64,000 bases of DNA from Isoetes taiwanensis (Eukaryota; Streptophyta; Lycopodiopsida; Isoetales; Isoetaceae): positions 4,969,194 through 5,033,193 of the forward strand of contig JAJEKV010000015.1 of the NCBI GenBank assembly GCA_021234155.1, given 5' to 3'. The notes beneath the pieces are model-generated. The model was not told the DNA's origin. It ran no database searches and saw nothing but the letters and a program-made list of their open reading frames with translations. This document shows, piece by piece, positions 61,548 to 64,000 of this stretch. The first letter of the stretch is position 1, and every line of letters starts with the position of its first letter. The position numbers and the translations under genes were made by a program.

Positions 61548-62310
61548 TTCAAATGAAATTGAGAGGTTTAATCTGACTATGAAGTTTAATCTGTGCTGAA
61601 TATGAAATCAAGAGCTAAGGAGCAGAGCCTTTGTTGCTGCGAAAAGGGATTTGTTGCCGTGTTACTCAAAGTTTGTTGCTACCAAAAGGTAAAAATCTGC
61701 TCCGAAGACACTCACAAGGCCCCCAAAAAATAATTGTTATTAGTTTTTCATAGCAGTTTTTTCATAAAACCACGATAATAAACTAATCTAAGTTTGTGGG
61801 TTAATATGTTGATTAACCATGAAGACTTATGTAGTATGGTTCTTACTTGTGATCTATTGTTCTAGTTTTTTTCCATAGTTCAAGATTATGGTATTTTATG
61901 ATAGTTAATTTGCGTGGTTTAGTACTATGGTTTTAATAGTGCTTTGTTGCTATGTTCTATGTATGTGGGCAATAAACTAGTAACGATTTATAGTTCATGC
62001 AACTTAAAGCGGTTGCCTAATGAAGTTATTGACATCTTTTTATATGAACCATTGTTGTTCTATACAATAAAATATCTCAACATTTTATCAAAAGATATAA
62101 GCTAACTGTTAATTTTTCATCAAGATAGTAAATACTTGCACCTTCTAACCTATTCAATATTAGAAAGAACAAGTGGTGCTTGAGACAAAGCAATTAGTAT
62201 TGGTTTAACAAAAGTATTCGCACATGTTCAACTTGGAAACCATTGTTATTTTAAGACAGCAATTCTCTTAACTTCCTCCATCAAAATCTTAATGTTTTTG
62301 TTATGTAAGC
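61548..62310. other. AT-rich non-coding sequence
   Basis: Nothing recognisable beyond simple AT-rich sequence. Confidence 0.5.
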
Positions 62311-62319
62311 TTGATAGTG

Positions 62320-62502
62320 GTTTTAATAAAAATTAAGGGACGTTCATCGAACCCTCGTATACAAATGGCTAAATATACAATATACGATATTGCATTAGGA
62401 GCAAATTCAAGCGCCCAAGGATTTGAACCCTGGCATTTCCAATGGCTATAAAGGAGAACTCTAAACTTTCTAAAAAGGTTCATCCTTATACAAATCAATC
62501 AA
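62320..62502 (-). repeat. tRNA-derived SINE-like sequence (second family)
   Basis: On the minus strand a perfect B box GGTTCAAATCC (62429-62419) is flanked by a pairing T-stem (CCAGG/CTTGG). It lies downstream of an A-box-like TTGATTGATTTGTATAAGG (62502-62484). The tail runs into ATTTTTATTAAAACC. The box layout resembles the 43-45 kb units but the sequence differs. Confidence 0.45.
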
Positions 62503-64000
62503 AGACCAAAAGTTAATTTACATAGTCACTAATCATTGACAATTGATAGCACAACTCGAGATTCTAATAGAACACAAGGACATTTGATGCTTGATCCATT
62601 TTATACTTGAACAGAAACCATTCCAAAAAGACATCCCAAAGTTTCCTAGAATATGATGGTAATACATAGACCGCTATGCACTAGAGTAACAAAACTATTT
62701 GCTCACATAACAGACTAGAACATAAAACTATTTTATCGTCACATCAATTAGACCTGATACAACAACAATTACATTAGGGCGGATTTGGGGTCTGAAAATG
62801 GCCTCCTATCAGCCATTCCACGTCATATTTCCGCTCCTTTTTTCCCATGCCACCTAGGATACAAAATCTCATCATTACAGATTTACTTGGAATATTCTCC
62901 TAATAAGGGGATTGCGATTCATGGCGCCATATGTATTTAATTGCATTGGTTGTCGACATGTGCTGATGCAACATGTGGCGCTCTAAAAGCCACTTGCATT
63001 ATAGCATACCAGAACTCATGGCGATGCCTCTTGGTTTGTCGATACCAAGCGTGCGTGTCACCGATTCTTGCTTATTTTCATTTAGAGGTTATGGCCATAC
63101 AAGCTTCCCCGCCTTCCACATTTCAAAATTTGAATGTGTAGGTTGAAGCTTTGTATCGAATTTCATTTCGAGGGCTGCATGGCCGCTCTTTTATGGGTGG
63201 TTCACATGAAGAAGTTTAGGCCCTCCGCCGAAGTTCTCGGCGGAGTCAAAGATCGATTAAAAAATCAAGCCACAGATCAGCTACGCAAGTTGGATCTTGC
63301 AAGGGCTGATTTTCCAAAACGGGTTGAATTTTTTGCCTCAGCCCAAGTTCAGCAGTTTTAAGCCAGCGGTTCATTCCATGTGAACCCATCATTAACCGAT
63401 CTTTACTTCATCCCAATACAAAGCTTTCCGCCCCTACAATTCGGAATTTGAATTTGCTTAATGTATAAAAGCATGGATTGTAGGAGAATGGACTTTTCGA
63501 TTTCCATATGCACGCTAAAATTTCAAAAACGGTTAGTACGGACGCTCGCTCACACGGCTTAATTGTGCCGGGGCATACAAATTGTACACCTTCATTTCGC
63601 TACCGTGCGATCCACGCAAAGATGGAAGCTCCAAATGATATGTGGATAAGGATCCAACCGACTCCGCGAATATGCTCCAGTCTTCAATCGCAAAAAAAGA
63701 GGTCTAAAAATAAGAACTTAGACCTCGACGTATTGTGTCTTGCGTGCTCAAAAAGTGTTGACATCCGGGCGGATGGCGTTTATATCCATTGATCCGTTGA
63801 GTGGCAAGAAACCGCCATTTCAGGACGTTTCAAGTTTAGTTCGATTTTGTGGTGACGGTAACTCCGCCTCCTAGGATATTGTGAGAGATTGAGAGAGGAT
63901 GAAGGCATTCGAATCGAATACGTTCCTTGAGATGAGCTGCTTCCGATAAGGGAGGGAAATGTCCGTGAAGATGCTAATAAATGACATTATACTTTGCAAT
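62503..64000. other. no gene identified
   Basis: Open frames at 63134-63361 and 63508-63792 (+) lack any recognisable domain. GC content rises after 62.8 kb, so this may be the flank of a gene beyond the right edge. One GCCACCTAGG motif like the minisatellite monomer occurs at 62850. Confidence 0.4.

Overview
The window is plant nuclear DNA. The evidence is one intact plant-type leucine-rich-repeat receptor kinase gene with a conserved kinase-domain intron, plant Ty1/copia and LINE remnants, Helitron termini of the plant type, and long AT-rich, gene-poor stretches. Only one complete host gene is visible in 64 kb, and most of the rest is degenerate transposon and repeat sequence. That suggests a large, repeat-rich plant genome such as a fern, lycophyte or gymnosperm. 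I cannot name the species from sequence alone.

Layout. 0-6.7 kb: a broken Ty1/copia element on the minus strand (LTR, tRNA-iMet primer site, gag, and a gag-integrase fusion left by an internal deletion) that appears to have inserted into an older plus-strand LINE. 6.7-10 kb: non-coding, with short tandem duplications. 10.0-13.15 kb: a HAESA/HSL-like receptor kinase of 996 codons in two exons. 14.15-about 22 kb: two Helitron-type 3' ends of one family in the same orientation. The first is followed by a decayed but recognisable twin-CX9C (CHCHD2-like) gene with exon borders, probably a captured gene. 22-28 kb: simple repeats, a possible first exon of a membrane protein gene, and a short foldback. 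29.6-30.1 kb: a DEAD-box RNA helicase pseudogene in which motif I is fused directly to motif III.

32-42 kb: small tandem duplications and two dispersed repeat families with perfect hairpins. 43.3-45.2 kb: a head-to-tail array of about 325-bp tRNA-like (SINE-like) units ending in an inverted copy, with a solo relative at 47.2 kb. 45.6 kb: a 310-bp MITE with TGAT flanks. 47.3-52.15 kb: a foldback complex made of a 640-bp block, a 19-bp alternating minisatellite whose orientation flips inside the array, a palindrome of about 1.4 kb, and a second copy of the block and minisatellite. 52.4-55.7 kb: an RTE/CR1-like LINE with endonuclease and reverse transcriptase, bracketed by long dinucleotide tracts. 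56.4-58.4 kb: a decayed single-exon gene of about 670 codons that looks like the transposase of a poorly described element. 59-61.5 kb: unrecognised protein-coding debris, a minus-strand L1-type LINE and a plus-strand 5'-truncated LINE with a clear target-site duplication. 61.5-64 kb: non-coding apart from a second SINE-like sequence.

The genes do not form an operon or pathway. The receptor kinase is the only likely functional gene. The main biological interest lies in the mobile DNA: probable Helitron gene capture, tandem SINE-like units, the minisatellite foldback complex, and the unnamed transposase-like family.
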